Origin: [Actinomadura] parvosata subsp. kistnae
Lineage (GTDB): Bacteria > Actinomycetota > Actinomycetes > Streptosporangiales > Streptosporangiaceae
DNA: 64,000 bases
Assembly (NCBI RefSeq): GCF_900323885.1
Contig: NZ_OOHJ01000009.1
Coordinates: 1 to 64,000 of the forward strand
Direction of reading: 5' to 3'
Below, in pieces: positions 56,679 through 64,000 of the stretch. The first letter of the stretch is position 1. Every line of letters begins with the position of its first letter. A program made the position numbers and the translations under genes. The notes below the pieces were generated by a model. That model ran no database searches. It was not told where the DNA came from and was given only the letters and a program-made list of their open reading frames with translations.

Positions 56679-57632
56679 ATGCCGATTCCCCGGCCCACGG
56701 GCCTCTTCCCGCCGTCGCGGCCCGCCCGCGCTGCTCACCGCCGCCCTCCGCCGCATGCGGCGGATCTCGTCGTCCTCGCCGGGCTTGTGCTTCTCGGCGG
56801 GTGTGCGCCCCCGCCGCAGCCCGCCGTGCCGGCCGACCGTCCCGTGGAGGCGAGCGCGGAGGCCCGCGCCCTCCGCGTCCCTCTCGACGACTTCACCCTT
56901 TCCCGCCTGGACATCCACACGATCGAGTACGCCGAAGACCTGCTCACCCGCGCGTGCATGCGCGGCCGGGGCTTCGACTGGGAGCTGCTGCCACCACCGG
57001 CGCGCACCGACACCGACCCGCTGCACCGCAGGCGATACGGGGTGATCGAGCCCGAGGTCGCCGAGCGCTACGGCTACCACGTACCGCCGCCGGCCCCTGA
57101 CCAGCAGGCGCGCGAGCAGGTGTGGCGGCGACGGGAGGCGCTGCCCCCGGCCGAGCAGCGGGCCGCCTACGGGCCCGACGGCCAGGGCGGCTGCCGGGAG
57201 ACCGCCCGCACGCGGCTGGCGCAGGGCATCCCCGCCGTCGACCAGCAGCAGCTCAACGGCTACATCGGTGACACCTTCGAGGCGTCCCAGCGCGTTCCGG
57301 CCGTGGTCGCGGCGTTCGGGGCCTGGAGCGCCTGCATGAAGGCCGGCGGCTTCACCTACCGCACACCCCTCGACGCCGCCAACGACCGGGCTTGGGCAAG
57401 CTCCGCCCGTCCGGCGCCCCGCGAGATCGCCGTCGCGGTCGCCGATGTCGTCTGCAAGCGGGCGACCGGCCTCGTCGCCACCTGGTCCGCTGCGGACCAG
57501 GCCGTCCAGCTCGCCGCCATCGCCGCCCACCGCACGGACTTCGCCCGCTTCCGGCAGGCCCGCGACGCTGAACTTCGCGCGGCCCGGCAGGTCATCGGAC
57601 AGACCGGTCCGCCCTCAAAATCTACAACGTAA
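56679..57632 (+). CDS. Lipoprotein, unknown function
   Basis: A 317-residue lipoprotein with a long basic lead and a lipobox at LVLLGGC (Cys42). The mature domain keeps cysteines in TRACMRGRGFDWEL, GGCRETARTRL, WSACMKAGGFTYR and DVVCKRATG, a set found in a family of actinomycete lipoproteins of unknown role. Pairs of these cysteines may form disulfides. The last codons overlap the stop of the convergent AfsR-like gene by 11 bases. Function not recognised. Confidence 0.8.
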   Translation: MPIPRPTGLFPPSRPARAAHRRPPPHAADLVVLAGLVLLGGCAPPPQPAVPADRPVEASAEARALRVPLDDFTLSRLDIHTIEYAEDLLTRACMRGRGFDWELLPPPARTDTDPLHRRRYGVIEPEVAERYGYHVPPPAPDQQAREQVWRRREALPPAEQRAAYGPDGQGGCRETARTRLAQGIPAVDQQQLNGYIGDTFEASQRVPAVVAAFGAWSACMKAGGFTYRTPLDAANDRAWASSARPAPREIAVAVADVVCKRATGLVATWSAADQAVQLAAIAAHRTDFARFRQARDAELRAARQVIGQTGPPSKSTT

Positions 57633-60600
57633 AGGCGCCCGGATCAGACAAAACCAAACCGACAGCAGTCGTGGCCGATTCCGCGTCCATCTCCCAGCCT
57701 TTCGCGTATGCCGCGGTGAACGCGTCCCCGCCCAGCGCGGCCCGGCCACGGCGGGTGAGCTCGCGGACCTGGGGATCGGTGCGGTCGTGCGCGCCCCGCA
57801 GCCGGGCGGCGGCCCCGAGGAGCACGGCCGCCTCGTCCTGCCGCCCGTGCGCCTGGGCGAGCGCCGCCGCACTCACGGCCACCCCTGACAGGATCGGCAA
57901 CTCGCCCGTCGCCAGCGCGGCCGCACCTGCCTCCCGCACCGCCCGGCCGGCGCCGGGCAGGTCGCCGCGCGCCAGGCAGAGCGCCGCCCGCGCGGTGCCG
58001 ACCAGCGTCCGGACGTGGTCCGCGGGGAACGCCGTGTCACCGAGCACACCGCGTTCGGCGGCGGCGAGCAGGTCACCCGCCCGGTCCAGGTCGCCGAGCC
58101 GCACCCGCAGGGCGGCCTCCTGCGCGTCGATGAGGATCAGCATCGCCGCCGAGGACGCGTGCCGGGCCCGGGCGGAGCCGAGCATCGCCAGCGCCTGGCC
58201 GGTGTCGCCGCGCCGGAGGTGAAGGTCGATCCAGCGCAGGTCGCTGTAGAGCTGGTCGCCGAGGCTGAGCGCGCCGAACTCGGCGCTCAGCGTCCGGGCC
58301 GCGCGCAGGTCGGACAGCGCGCCGTCGAGGTCGTCGTAGCGCCGCAGCCGGGCCCGGACCGGCAGCGTCGCGGCCTGTCCCCAATGGTCGCCGGCCTGCC
58401 GGAAGCGGGTCAGGGCCGCCTCCACGTGGGCACGCGTCCGGTCGAGGGCGCCCGCGTTCTCGGCGAGCTCGGCCTGGAACAGGTGGGCCAGCCCGGACAG
58501 CCATACCTCGTCCCCCTCGGCCAGGCGCCGGAAGATCGCGAGCGCGGCGTCCTCCTCCTGGCTCAGGAAGAGCAGGATCGCGCCGAACACGCGGTAGTGG
58601 CCCGGCAGCTCCTGATGCGCGAGCAGGCGGGCGGCGAGCGCGCGCATCTCCGCCCGGTCGTCCGCGGCCTCGCCCTCGGTGATCCCCGACAGGATGTCGG
58701 CGCGGGTGAGGAGGTAGGCGGCGCGGGCGCAGTCGCGTTCCGGCGTCGGGTCGCAGCCGGGCACCGCCAGGGTCTCGGCCAGGCAGGAGGCGGCGTCGGC
58801 GTGGCGGCCGGACATCTGCCAGTACCAGACCAGGCTCAGGGCGAGGGCGGTCGCGCCGGGGGAGTCGCCGGTGGCGCACAGGTGGCGCAGGGCGGCGAGC
58901 GTGTTGTCGTACTCGGCGCCGATCGCCTCCATGGCGGCGAGCTGGCCGGGGCCGCGCAGCAGCGGGTCGTGACGGGCCATCAGCCCGGCGAAGTGCGCGG
59001 CGGCCAGGTCGCGGGCCGAGCCGAGGCCGCCGGTGCCGGCCCGGTCAGGAGCCGGGCCTGGGCCGCCCGTGCCGGCCAGGCGCTCGACGCCGTACTCGCG
59101 GATGGTCTCGAGCATGCGGTAGCGGCCCGCGCCGGGCGCGAGCTGCAGCAGCGAACGGTCGACGAGGGCGGCGAGCAGGTCCGGCAGGTCGGCGGCGGGC
59201 ACGGCGGTGCCGGCGCAGACGGCGGCGGCCGAGGCCGGGGTGACGCCGCCGGACAGGACGGAGATCCGCTCCGCGACGACGCGCTCGTGCTCGCCGAGCA
59301 GGTCCCAGCTCCAGGCGATGACCGCGCGCAGGGTCCGGTGCCTGGGCGGTGCGGTACGGGTGCCGGACGCGAGCAGCCGGAACCGGTCGGAGAGCCCGGC
59401 GGCCAGGTCGGGCAGCGACAACGTCCGCAGCCGGGCGGCCGCCAGTTCCAGCGCCAGGGGCATGCCGTCCAGGGCGCGCACCACCCGTACGATCTCGGGC
59501 AGCGTCGTCTCATCGACGCCGAAACCGGGCCGCACGGCAGCGGCCCGCTCGCTGAACAGCCGCACCGAAGCCGCCTCCCGGGCCTGCTCGACACCGTCGT
59601 CCGGGCCGGGCAGGGCGAGCGGCCCGAGTGGCACGAGCGCCTCCCCGTCCACCGCGAGAGGCTCGCGGCTGGTGGCGAGCACCCGCAGCCCGGGACAGCG
59701 GGGGAGCAGCGCCGCGACCAGATGAGCCACGGCGTCGACCAGGTGCTCGCAGTTGTCGAGCAGCAACAGGCACTCCCGGCCGCCGAACTCGCCGACGAGG
59801 ACATCCAGCTCCGCGCCCTCGGCCCGCCTGCGAACCCCGGGCAACCCGCCGTCCCGCCGCCCGATCCCCGCCAGCACGGCCGCCCCGACCTTCGCCGGCT
59901 CGGTGACGAGAGCGAGGTCGACGAGCCAGGCACCGTCGCGGTACTCATGCTGGTGGCGGCGCGCGGCCTCCAACGCCAGCCGGGTCTTCCCCGCACCGCC
60001 CGGGCCGAGGACGGTGACCAGGCGGCCGGTGGTGAGCAGGCCGGCGATGCGTGCGAGGTCGTCGTCGCGGCCGATGAAGCTGGTCAGCGGCGCGGGCAGG
60101 GCGAACGGCCGCAGCGGGCCGGGCTCCGAGACCGCCGTGACAGACAAAGCGCCCGGAACGTCCGCGCCTGGAACGTCTCGGGTCGGAACGCCTGCGCTCG
60201 GAACCTGTCGGGCCGGAACGTCTGCGCTTGGAACGCCTGCGACCGGGGCGCCTGCGCTTGGAACGCCTGCGGTCGGGGCGCCTGCCGCCGCCGGGCCTTG
60301 GGGCGGAACGGCTCGCTCTGGGGTGCCCGCCACCGGGATGGGCGGGGCGGGGCGCAGCAGGCGGAGGTGGCGTTCCCGCAGGGCGGTGCCGGGGTCGGCG
60401 CCGAGCACGTCGGCCAGCGCCCGGCGGGTCCGCTCGTAGACGGCCAGCGCCTCGGCCTGCCGCCCCTGCGCGGCCAGCGCGTCCATCAGCAGCGCCGCCG
60501 CCCGTTCATGGACGGGATGCTCGGCCAGCAACGCGGTCAGCCGGGCCGCGGCGGCGTCCGCCCGTCCCCGGGACGACTCGGCCTCTGCGAGGTCGGCGAC

Positions 60601-61122
60601 CGCCTCGATCGACACCTGCGCCAGCCGGGTCGCGACCGTGGGGGCGACAGCGGCGACGACCGCCGGCTCCGCACCGGGACGGTCGCCCCACAACGCGACG
60701 GCCTCCGCGAGCGCGGGCCCCGCCCCCTCCGCGTCGCCGGCCCGCAGCCTCTCCTGGCCGGCGGCGGCGAGCCGCTCGAAGCGCAGCGCGTCCACGTCGG
60801 CAACGTCCACCGCCAGCCGGTAACCCCCGGCAACCTGCTGCACCACCACACCGGCCGGGATCTGCCCGGCCGCGCCACGGGTCGCGAGGGCGCGGCGCAG
60901 CCGGGAGGCGAGGGTCTGGAGGGCGGCGGCGGGCCCGGACGGCGGCGCGTCGCCCCAGATCGCGTCCACCAGCTCACCCGGCTCGACCCGGCGCCCACCG
61001 GCGAGCGCCAGCCGGGCGAGCAGCGCCTGCAACCGCGCACCGGGAACAGGCAGGACGACCTCACCACGAGACACCTGAAACGTGCCGAGCAAGGTGATGC
61101 GAAGCGGCGCCTCCCCGTCCAT
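57622..61122 (-). CDS. AfsR/SARP-type regulator with BTAD, NB-ARC and TPR domains
   Basis: A 1166-residue cytosolic regulator. The OmpR-like DNA-binding domain is at residues about 8-100 (LRITLLGTFQVSRGEVVLPV), followed by the bacterial transcriptional activation domain (about 108-255). A pentapeptide-repeat linker (281-325) joins this to an NB-ARC/STAND ATPase with Walker A GPGGAGKTR at about 372-381 and ECLLLLDNCEHLVDAVAHLV further on. The C-terminal third is helical, with TPR-like repeats. This is the layout of AfsR-like regulators, often near secondary-metabolite genes; none is seen here. The start at 61122 (MDGEAPLRITLLG) is chosen because the preceding in-frame region is arginine-rich and non-homologous. 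Target unknown. Confidence 0.9.
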   Translation of the reverse strand: MDGEAPLRITLLGTFQVSRGEVVLPVPGARLQALLARLALAGGRRVEPGELVDAIWGDAPPSGPAAALQTLASRLRRALATRGAAGQIPAGVVVQQVAGGYRLAVDVADVDALRFERLAAAGQERLRAGDAEGAGPALAEAVALWGDRPGAEPAVVAAVAPTVATRLAQVSIEAVADLAEAESSRGRADAAAARLTALLAEHPVHERAAALLMDALAAQGRQAEALAVYERTRRALADVLGADPGTALRERHLRLLRPAPPIPVAGTPERAVPPQGPAAAGAPTAGVPSAGAPVAGVPSADVPARQVPSAGVPTRDVPGADVPGALSVTAVSEPGPLRPFALPAPLTSFIGRDDDLARIAGLLTTGRLVTVLGPGGAGKTRLALEAARRHQHEYRDGAWLVDLALVTEPAKVGAAVLAGIGRRDGGLPGVRRRAEGAELDVLVGEFGGRECLLLLDNCEHLVDAVAHLVAALLPRCPGLRVLATSREPLAVDGEALVPLGPLALPGPDDGVEQAREAASVRLFSERAAAVRPGFGVDETTLPEIVRVVRALDGMPLALELAAARLRTLSLPDLAAGLSDRFRLLASGTRTAPPRHRTLRAVIAWSWDLLGEHERVVAERISVLSGGVTPASAAAVCAGTAVPAADLPDLLAALVDRSLLQLAPGAGRYRMLETIREYGVERLAGTGGPGPAPDRAGTGGLGSARDLAAAHFAGLMARHDPLLRGPGQLAAMEAIGAEYDNTLAALRHLCATGDSPGATALALSLVWYWQMSGRHADAASCLAETLAVPGCDPTPERDCARAAYLLTRADILSGITEGEAADDRAEMRALAARLLAHQELPGHYRVFGAILLFLSQEEDAALAIFRRLAEGDEVWLSGLAHLFQAELAENAGALDRTRAHVEAALTRFRQAGDHWGQAATLPVRARLRRYDDLDGALSDLRAARTLSAEFGALSLGDQLYSDLRWIDLHLRRGDTGQALAMLGSARARHASSAAMLILIDAQEAALRVRLGDLDRAGDLLAAAERGVLGDTAFPADHVRTLVGTARAALCLARGDLPGAGRAVREAGAAALATGELPILSGVAVSAAALAQAHGRQDEAAVLLGAAARLRGAHDRTDPQVRELTRRGRAALGGDAFTAAYAKGWEMDAESATTAVGLVLSDPGAFTL
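60148..60282 (-). repeat. 15-bp degenerate repeat coding for a pentapeptide linker
   Basis: Nine units of five residues in register (pattern x-x-P-x-x with GVPSA, GAPVA, DVPGA) lie between the SARP part and the NB-ARC part of the regulator. The number of units may differ between strains. Confidence 0.7.
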
Positions 61123-61257
61123 CCCCCAATCTTCGCGCGCCCACCGGCGAAACCGCACAACAGCCCCGTGTATGCCCGGTGTCCGCCGCATGTCACCGGG
61201 CTGCCCCAGTCTGGCGCCTGCCGTACCCATCACCATGATCAACACGGAGGCAGACCG

Positions 61258-62454
61258 ATGACCGACAAGCATGACGCCCGCGCGTGGGTCCGGAGCTGGG
61301 GCGCCTCGCCGCAGCCGCCCGACGGCGGGATCGGGTCGCTGGACGGCCACCCGCCCCTCGCCGACGTGACCCTGCGCCAGGTGGTGCGGATCAGCGGCGG
61401 CGGCCACCAGGTGCGCGTCCGCTTCACCAACGAGTACGGGACGGCGCCCTACACCATCGGCGCCGCCCAGGTGGGTCTGGCGGAGCCGGGCGGCGGGGTG
61501 CGGCCGGGCAGCGCACGCGTGCTGACCTTCGCCGGCGCGCCGCGGGTCACCGTCCCGGCGGGCGCGCCGATCCTCAGCGACCCGGTGGACCTGCCCCTGC
61601 CCGCCCTCGCCAGGCTGTCCATCAGCCTGTACCTGCCGGAACGCGTGGAAACCTGCACCTGCCACGACCCCGCCCTCGACACCGGCTGGACGATCCCGGG
61701 CAACGCCGTCGCGGCCCCCGCCCTGCCGGACGACGCCGCCGTCCTGCCGGTGCGGGCCCTGATCTCCGCCGTCGAGGTGCTCGCCGACGCCCCGGCCAGG
61801 GCCGTCGTCGTGCTGGGCGACTCCCGTACGGACGGAGCCGGCTCCACCCCGGACACCGCCCGCAGCTGGCCCGAGCTGCTGGCCGCCCGCCTCGCCGAGC
61901 GCGGCACGCCCGCCCGATACGTCTCCAACCAGGGCATCAGCGGCAACCGCCTGCTCAACGACGGCATCGGCCCCGCCGCCCTGGCCCGCTTCGACCGGGA
62001 CGTGCTGGCGACCCCCGGCCTCGGCCACGTGGTGCTCTCGGTGGGCGGCAACGACCTGGGCGTCTCGTTCGCCGCCCGCGACGGCGGCTCACTGGCGGGC
62101 TTCCTGGAGATGTTCCCCGGCGCGCCGGTGACCGTGGACGACGTCATCGCCGGCCTCCGCCAGCTGATCGCCCGCTCCCGCGACCGAGGCGTGCGGGTCC
62201 ACGCCACCACGATCGCCCCCTTCGAGGGCGCCGACATCCACACCCCGGAGGGCGAGACCGCCCGCCAGGCGGTCAACGCGTGGATCCGCACCGGCGGCGC
62301 CTTCGACGCCGTCCTGGACTTCGACGCCGTCTGGCGCGACCCGGCCCACCCCACCCGCATCAGGCAGGACTACCACTCCGGCGACCACCTGCACGGCAAC
62401 GACGCGGGTTACCAGGCTTTGGCCGACTCCGTGGACCTGTCACTGTTCGACTGA
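61258..62454 (+). CDS. SGNH/GDSL-family hydrolase
   Basis: A 398-residue enzyme. The N-terminal half (about 10-175) is a beta-sandwich like that seen before the catalytic domain in some actinomycete GDSL esterases (RVRFTNEYGTAPYTIGAAQV, VDLPLPALARLSISLYLPER). The catalytic part (about 180-398) has the block I serine in VVLGDSRTDGAGS, the Asn of block III in VLSVGGNDLGVSF and the Asp/His pair in HSGDHLHGNDAGY. There is no signal peptide, which is unusual for this family, so it may be cytosolic or exported another way. ACGGAGG lies seven bases before the ATG. It is divergent from the AfsR-like gene, 135 bp away. Confidence 0.88.
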   Translation: MTDKHDARAWVRSWGASPQPPDGGIGSLDGHPPLADVTLRQVVRISGGGHQVRVRFTNEYGTAPYTIGAAQVGLAEPGGGVRPGSARVLTFAGAPRVTVPAGAPILSDPVDLPLPALARLSISLYLPERVETCTCHDPALDTGWTIPGNAVAAPALPDDAAVLPVRALISAVEVLADAPARAVVVLGDSRTDGAGSTPDTARSWPELLAARLAERGTPARYVSNQGISGNRLLNDGIGPAALARFDRDVLATPGLGHVVLSVGGNDLGVSFAARDGGSLAGFLEMFPGAPVTVDDVIAGLRQLIARSRDRGVRVHATTIAPFEGADIHTPEGETARQAVNAWIRTGGAFDAVLDFDAVWRDPAHPTRIRQDYHSGDHLHGNDAGYQALADSVDLSLFD

Positions 62455-62520
62455 CCTGCGGGTAGCCGTCGGTGGCGAGAGGGGCCGCTCTGTCGGCGTG
62501 CTGCCGTAGGGTGGGCTCCC

Positions 62521-64000
62521 ATGATCGGCTTACCTCGGCCGCTGGCCGCCGGGCTCGCGGCCGTGCTGCTGCTGGGTTGCCTCGCCGCCGACGCGTTGCC
62601 CCAAGGCGAAAGCTATTTCTGTGCCTTCGTCGGCGACACGATGTCCTGTGGCTCTGCCGAGCGTGACGCGGCCATGGCGGCCGCCATGCTCACGCCCGCC
62701 GAGGCCCGCTCCATCGGCTGCTCGCCGCTCTACGTGGGACGGCAGCAGGAGTCGTCCGGCGAAACCCGGCCGGCGCCCGAGCCCACCTTCGCCGTCCGCA
62801 CCCCGGACCCGGCGCGGGCCGCCCGCGTCGACGCGGCGTGGGGGCGCATCGAGCGCTGGCTCGGCGCGCACGCCTCGGCCACGCTGCGCAAGCTGCGCCT
62901 CGGTGTCGAGCCGGAGCACCTGGCCGGGTGGGAGCACTACGCGGGCCGCCGCCTGCCCGACGACCTGTATGCCTCCTACCTGCGCCATGACGGCGCCGAC
63001 GGCAACCTGGGCGACGGCTTCCGGCTGCCGGGCGGGTACGGGCTGCTGCCGGTCAGCGACATGGACAGCGTCAACGACAGCAACTGCCACAGCCTCATCC
63101 TGCGCGGTGACCTGACGGACGCCGACCCCGAGCACGGCACCTGGCACGGCAGCCTGCTGACGACCGGCAGCGACGTCGCGGGAGGTGACCTGTTCGTCGA
63201 GCCCCGCACCGGCCGGGTGGGCGAGGCCGCCTCCGGCGAGCGGCTGCGCTACGACGGCCCGATGGGCTTCCCTTCCCACACGGCGATGCTGGAGGCGCTG
63301 GCCGCCGCGCTGGAGGGCGGCACCGCGCTGGGTGGCTCGTACCCGACCGTGACCGGCGGCTGCGAGCTGCGCTGGGCCGCCGAGCCCGCGCCGCTGCCGG
63401 GTGGCTGCGCGGGAGAGCCGCGTGCGACCCCCACCCCCACGCCGACCGAGCAGCCGCCCACGCAGCCGCCCACCGAGGCTGACAAGCGCGCCACCGGCTG
63501 CCTGCCCGCCCGCCGCGCCTCCGTCGTGCGCATGCCTCGCGCCGCCGTCACCGCCGAGGTGAACGCCGCCTGGCGGCGCATCGAGCGGTGGCTGGCCCGG
63601 CACGCGCCCGCCACCTACAAGAGCCTGCGCCCGCTGGCCACGCCGCAGGCGATCGCCCGGGCCGAGGCCGCCATGGGCGCGCGCCTGCCCGACGGCCTGC
63701 GCGCCTCGCTGCTGCGCCACGACGGGGCACGCGACGGCGGCTTCACCTTCCCGCCGATCCACACCCTCATGTCGGTCCGCGGGATGCGGCGCGATTGGCA
63801 GGTCAACTGCGACATCGTCCTCGCCGATCCCGAGCTGGGCGCGCAGTGGTGGCACGGCCGCCTGATCCCGTTCGGCGACGACGGCACCGGCGGCAGCCTG
63901 TTCGTCGATCCGGACACCGGCCGCACGGGCAGCTGGCACGCCGAGGACGGCCTGCACTCCGGCGACGGTGACGTCTGGCCCTCCTACCCGGCCCTGCTCA
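62521..64000 (+). CDS. Lipoprotein with two SUKH (SMI1/KNR4)-like repeats, cut by window end
   Basis: The frame from the ATG at 62521 is open to the window end (493 codons seen). It begins with a lipoprotein signal, lipobox VLLLGC (Cys20). Two related halves follow: one with AWGRIERWLGAHASATLRKL and RRLPDDLYASYLRHDGADG, the other with AWRRIERWLARHAPATYKSL and ARLPDGLRASLLRHDGARDG, joined by a proline/threonine linker. The LPxxLxxxLxxHxG pattern is that of SMI1/KNR4 (SUKH) domains, usually toxin immunity or cell-wall regulators. A membrane-anchored tandem form is unusual. The C-terminus is not in the window. Confidence 0.75.
   Translation, partial: MIGLPRPLAAGLAAVLLLGCLAADALPQGESYFCAFVGDTMSCGSAERDAAMAAAMLTPAEARSIGCSPLYVGRQQESSGETRPAPEPTFAVRTPDPARAARVDAAWGRIERWLGAHASATLRKLRLGVEPEHLAGWEHYAGRRLPDDLYASYLRHDGADGNLGDGFRLPGGYGLLPVSDMDSVNDSNCHSLILRGDLTDADPEHGTWHGSLLTTGSDVAGGDLFVEPRTGRVGEAASGERLRYDGPMGFPSHTAMLEALAAALEGGTALGGSYPTVTGGCELRWAAEPAPLPGGCAGEPRATPTPTPTEQPPTQPPTEADKRATGCLPARRASVVRMPRAAVTAEVNAAWRRIERWLARHAPATYKSLRPLATPQAIARAEAAMGARLPDGLRASLLRHDGARDGGFTFPPIHTLMSVRGMRRDWQVNCDIVLADPELGAQWWHGRLIPFGDDGTGGSLFVDPDTGRTGSWHAEDGLHSGDGDVWPSYPALL

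Noticed and set aside
57622..61122. AfsR-like regulator as a marker of a secondary-metabolite cluster
   Set aside because: No polyketide, peptide, terpene or RiPP biosynthesis gene lies within the window on either side.
58015..62454. Long plus-strand frame across the AfsR-like gene running into the GDSL hydrolase gene
   Set aside because: The part before 61258 is antisense to a well-supported regulator and is arginine/glycine/proline-rich noise. The ribosome-binding site and domain start place the hydrolase start at 61258.

Overview
The window is very GC-rich (third codon positions almost all G or C), uses ATG and GTG starts, and encodes actinobacterial families throughout: SARP/AfsR-type regulator, DesK-type kinases, LacI and FCD-GntR sugar regulators, Sec-exported ricin-B lectin enzymes and an Rhs protein. 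It looks like chromosomal DNA of a filamentous actinomycete, possibly Streptosporangiaceae (Nonomuraea-like); the genus is an inference from gene content. I saw no rRNA, tRNA, transposase, phage gene or CRISPR array.

Layout. 1-2511: end of a frameshifted metallo-beta-lactamase-fold gene, a small SAM methyltransferase, a 59-aa ORF and a very charged repeat protein. 3011-15297: two giant secreted proteins, a beta-helix/CBM/LamG protein and an Rhs protein with an unrecognised C-terminal tip. 15334-18461: two histidine kinases flanking one response regulator. 18611-22181: small secreted protein, phytanoyl-CoA dioxygenase-like enzyme divergent from a frameshifted AraC regulator, and a secreted CE1-type esterase with a ricin-B domain. 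22498-27621: FCD-GntR regulator divergent from a sugar ABC importer operon ending in an enolase-superfamily dehydratase. 27918-41406: second FCD-GntR regulator divergent from a long run of secreted, lectin-tagged proteins (beta-helix glycosidase-like, sugar dehydrogenases, ThuA and 3-keto-disaccharide hydrolase domains), interrupted by a decayed sugar ABC importer/isomerase cassette. 41410-49283: an intact galactofuranose-type importer (YtfQ-YtfR-YtfT-YjfF order) with three LacI regulators. 49502-52551: a third sugar ABC importer (binding protein plus two permeases). 52598-64000: sulfotransferase-like protein, MmyB-type regulator/hydrolase pair, MBL-fold enzyme, a crystallin-fold secreted protein with an in-frame stop, a lipoprotein, a 1166-aa AfsR-like regulator, a GDSL hydrolase and the start of a lipoprotein with two SUKH-like repeats.

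How it works together. The centre (about 20.9-52.5 kb) reads as a carbohydrate-utilisation island: secreted enzymes carrying nearly identical ricin-B modules attack a glycan outside the cell, three solute-binding-protein importers collect products, and GntR/LacI repressors with recognisable palindromic operators control them. Adjacent separate genes for a PQQ-type sugar dehydrogenase and for ThuA/DUF1080, plus a third gene that fuses ThuA to the same dehydrogenase, suggest an extracellular oxidative (3-keto-sugar type) route of glycan breakdown.

Caution. Five genes are each broken or shortened by an apparent loss of one base, four clearly inside C/G runs. This pattern is more like homopolymer error in the assembly than five independent mutations, so those pseudogene calls are provisional.
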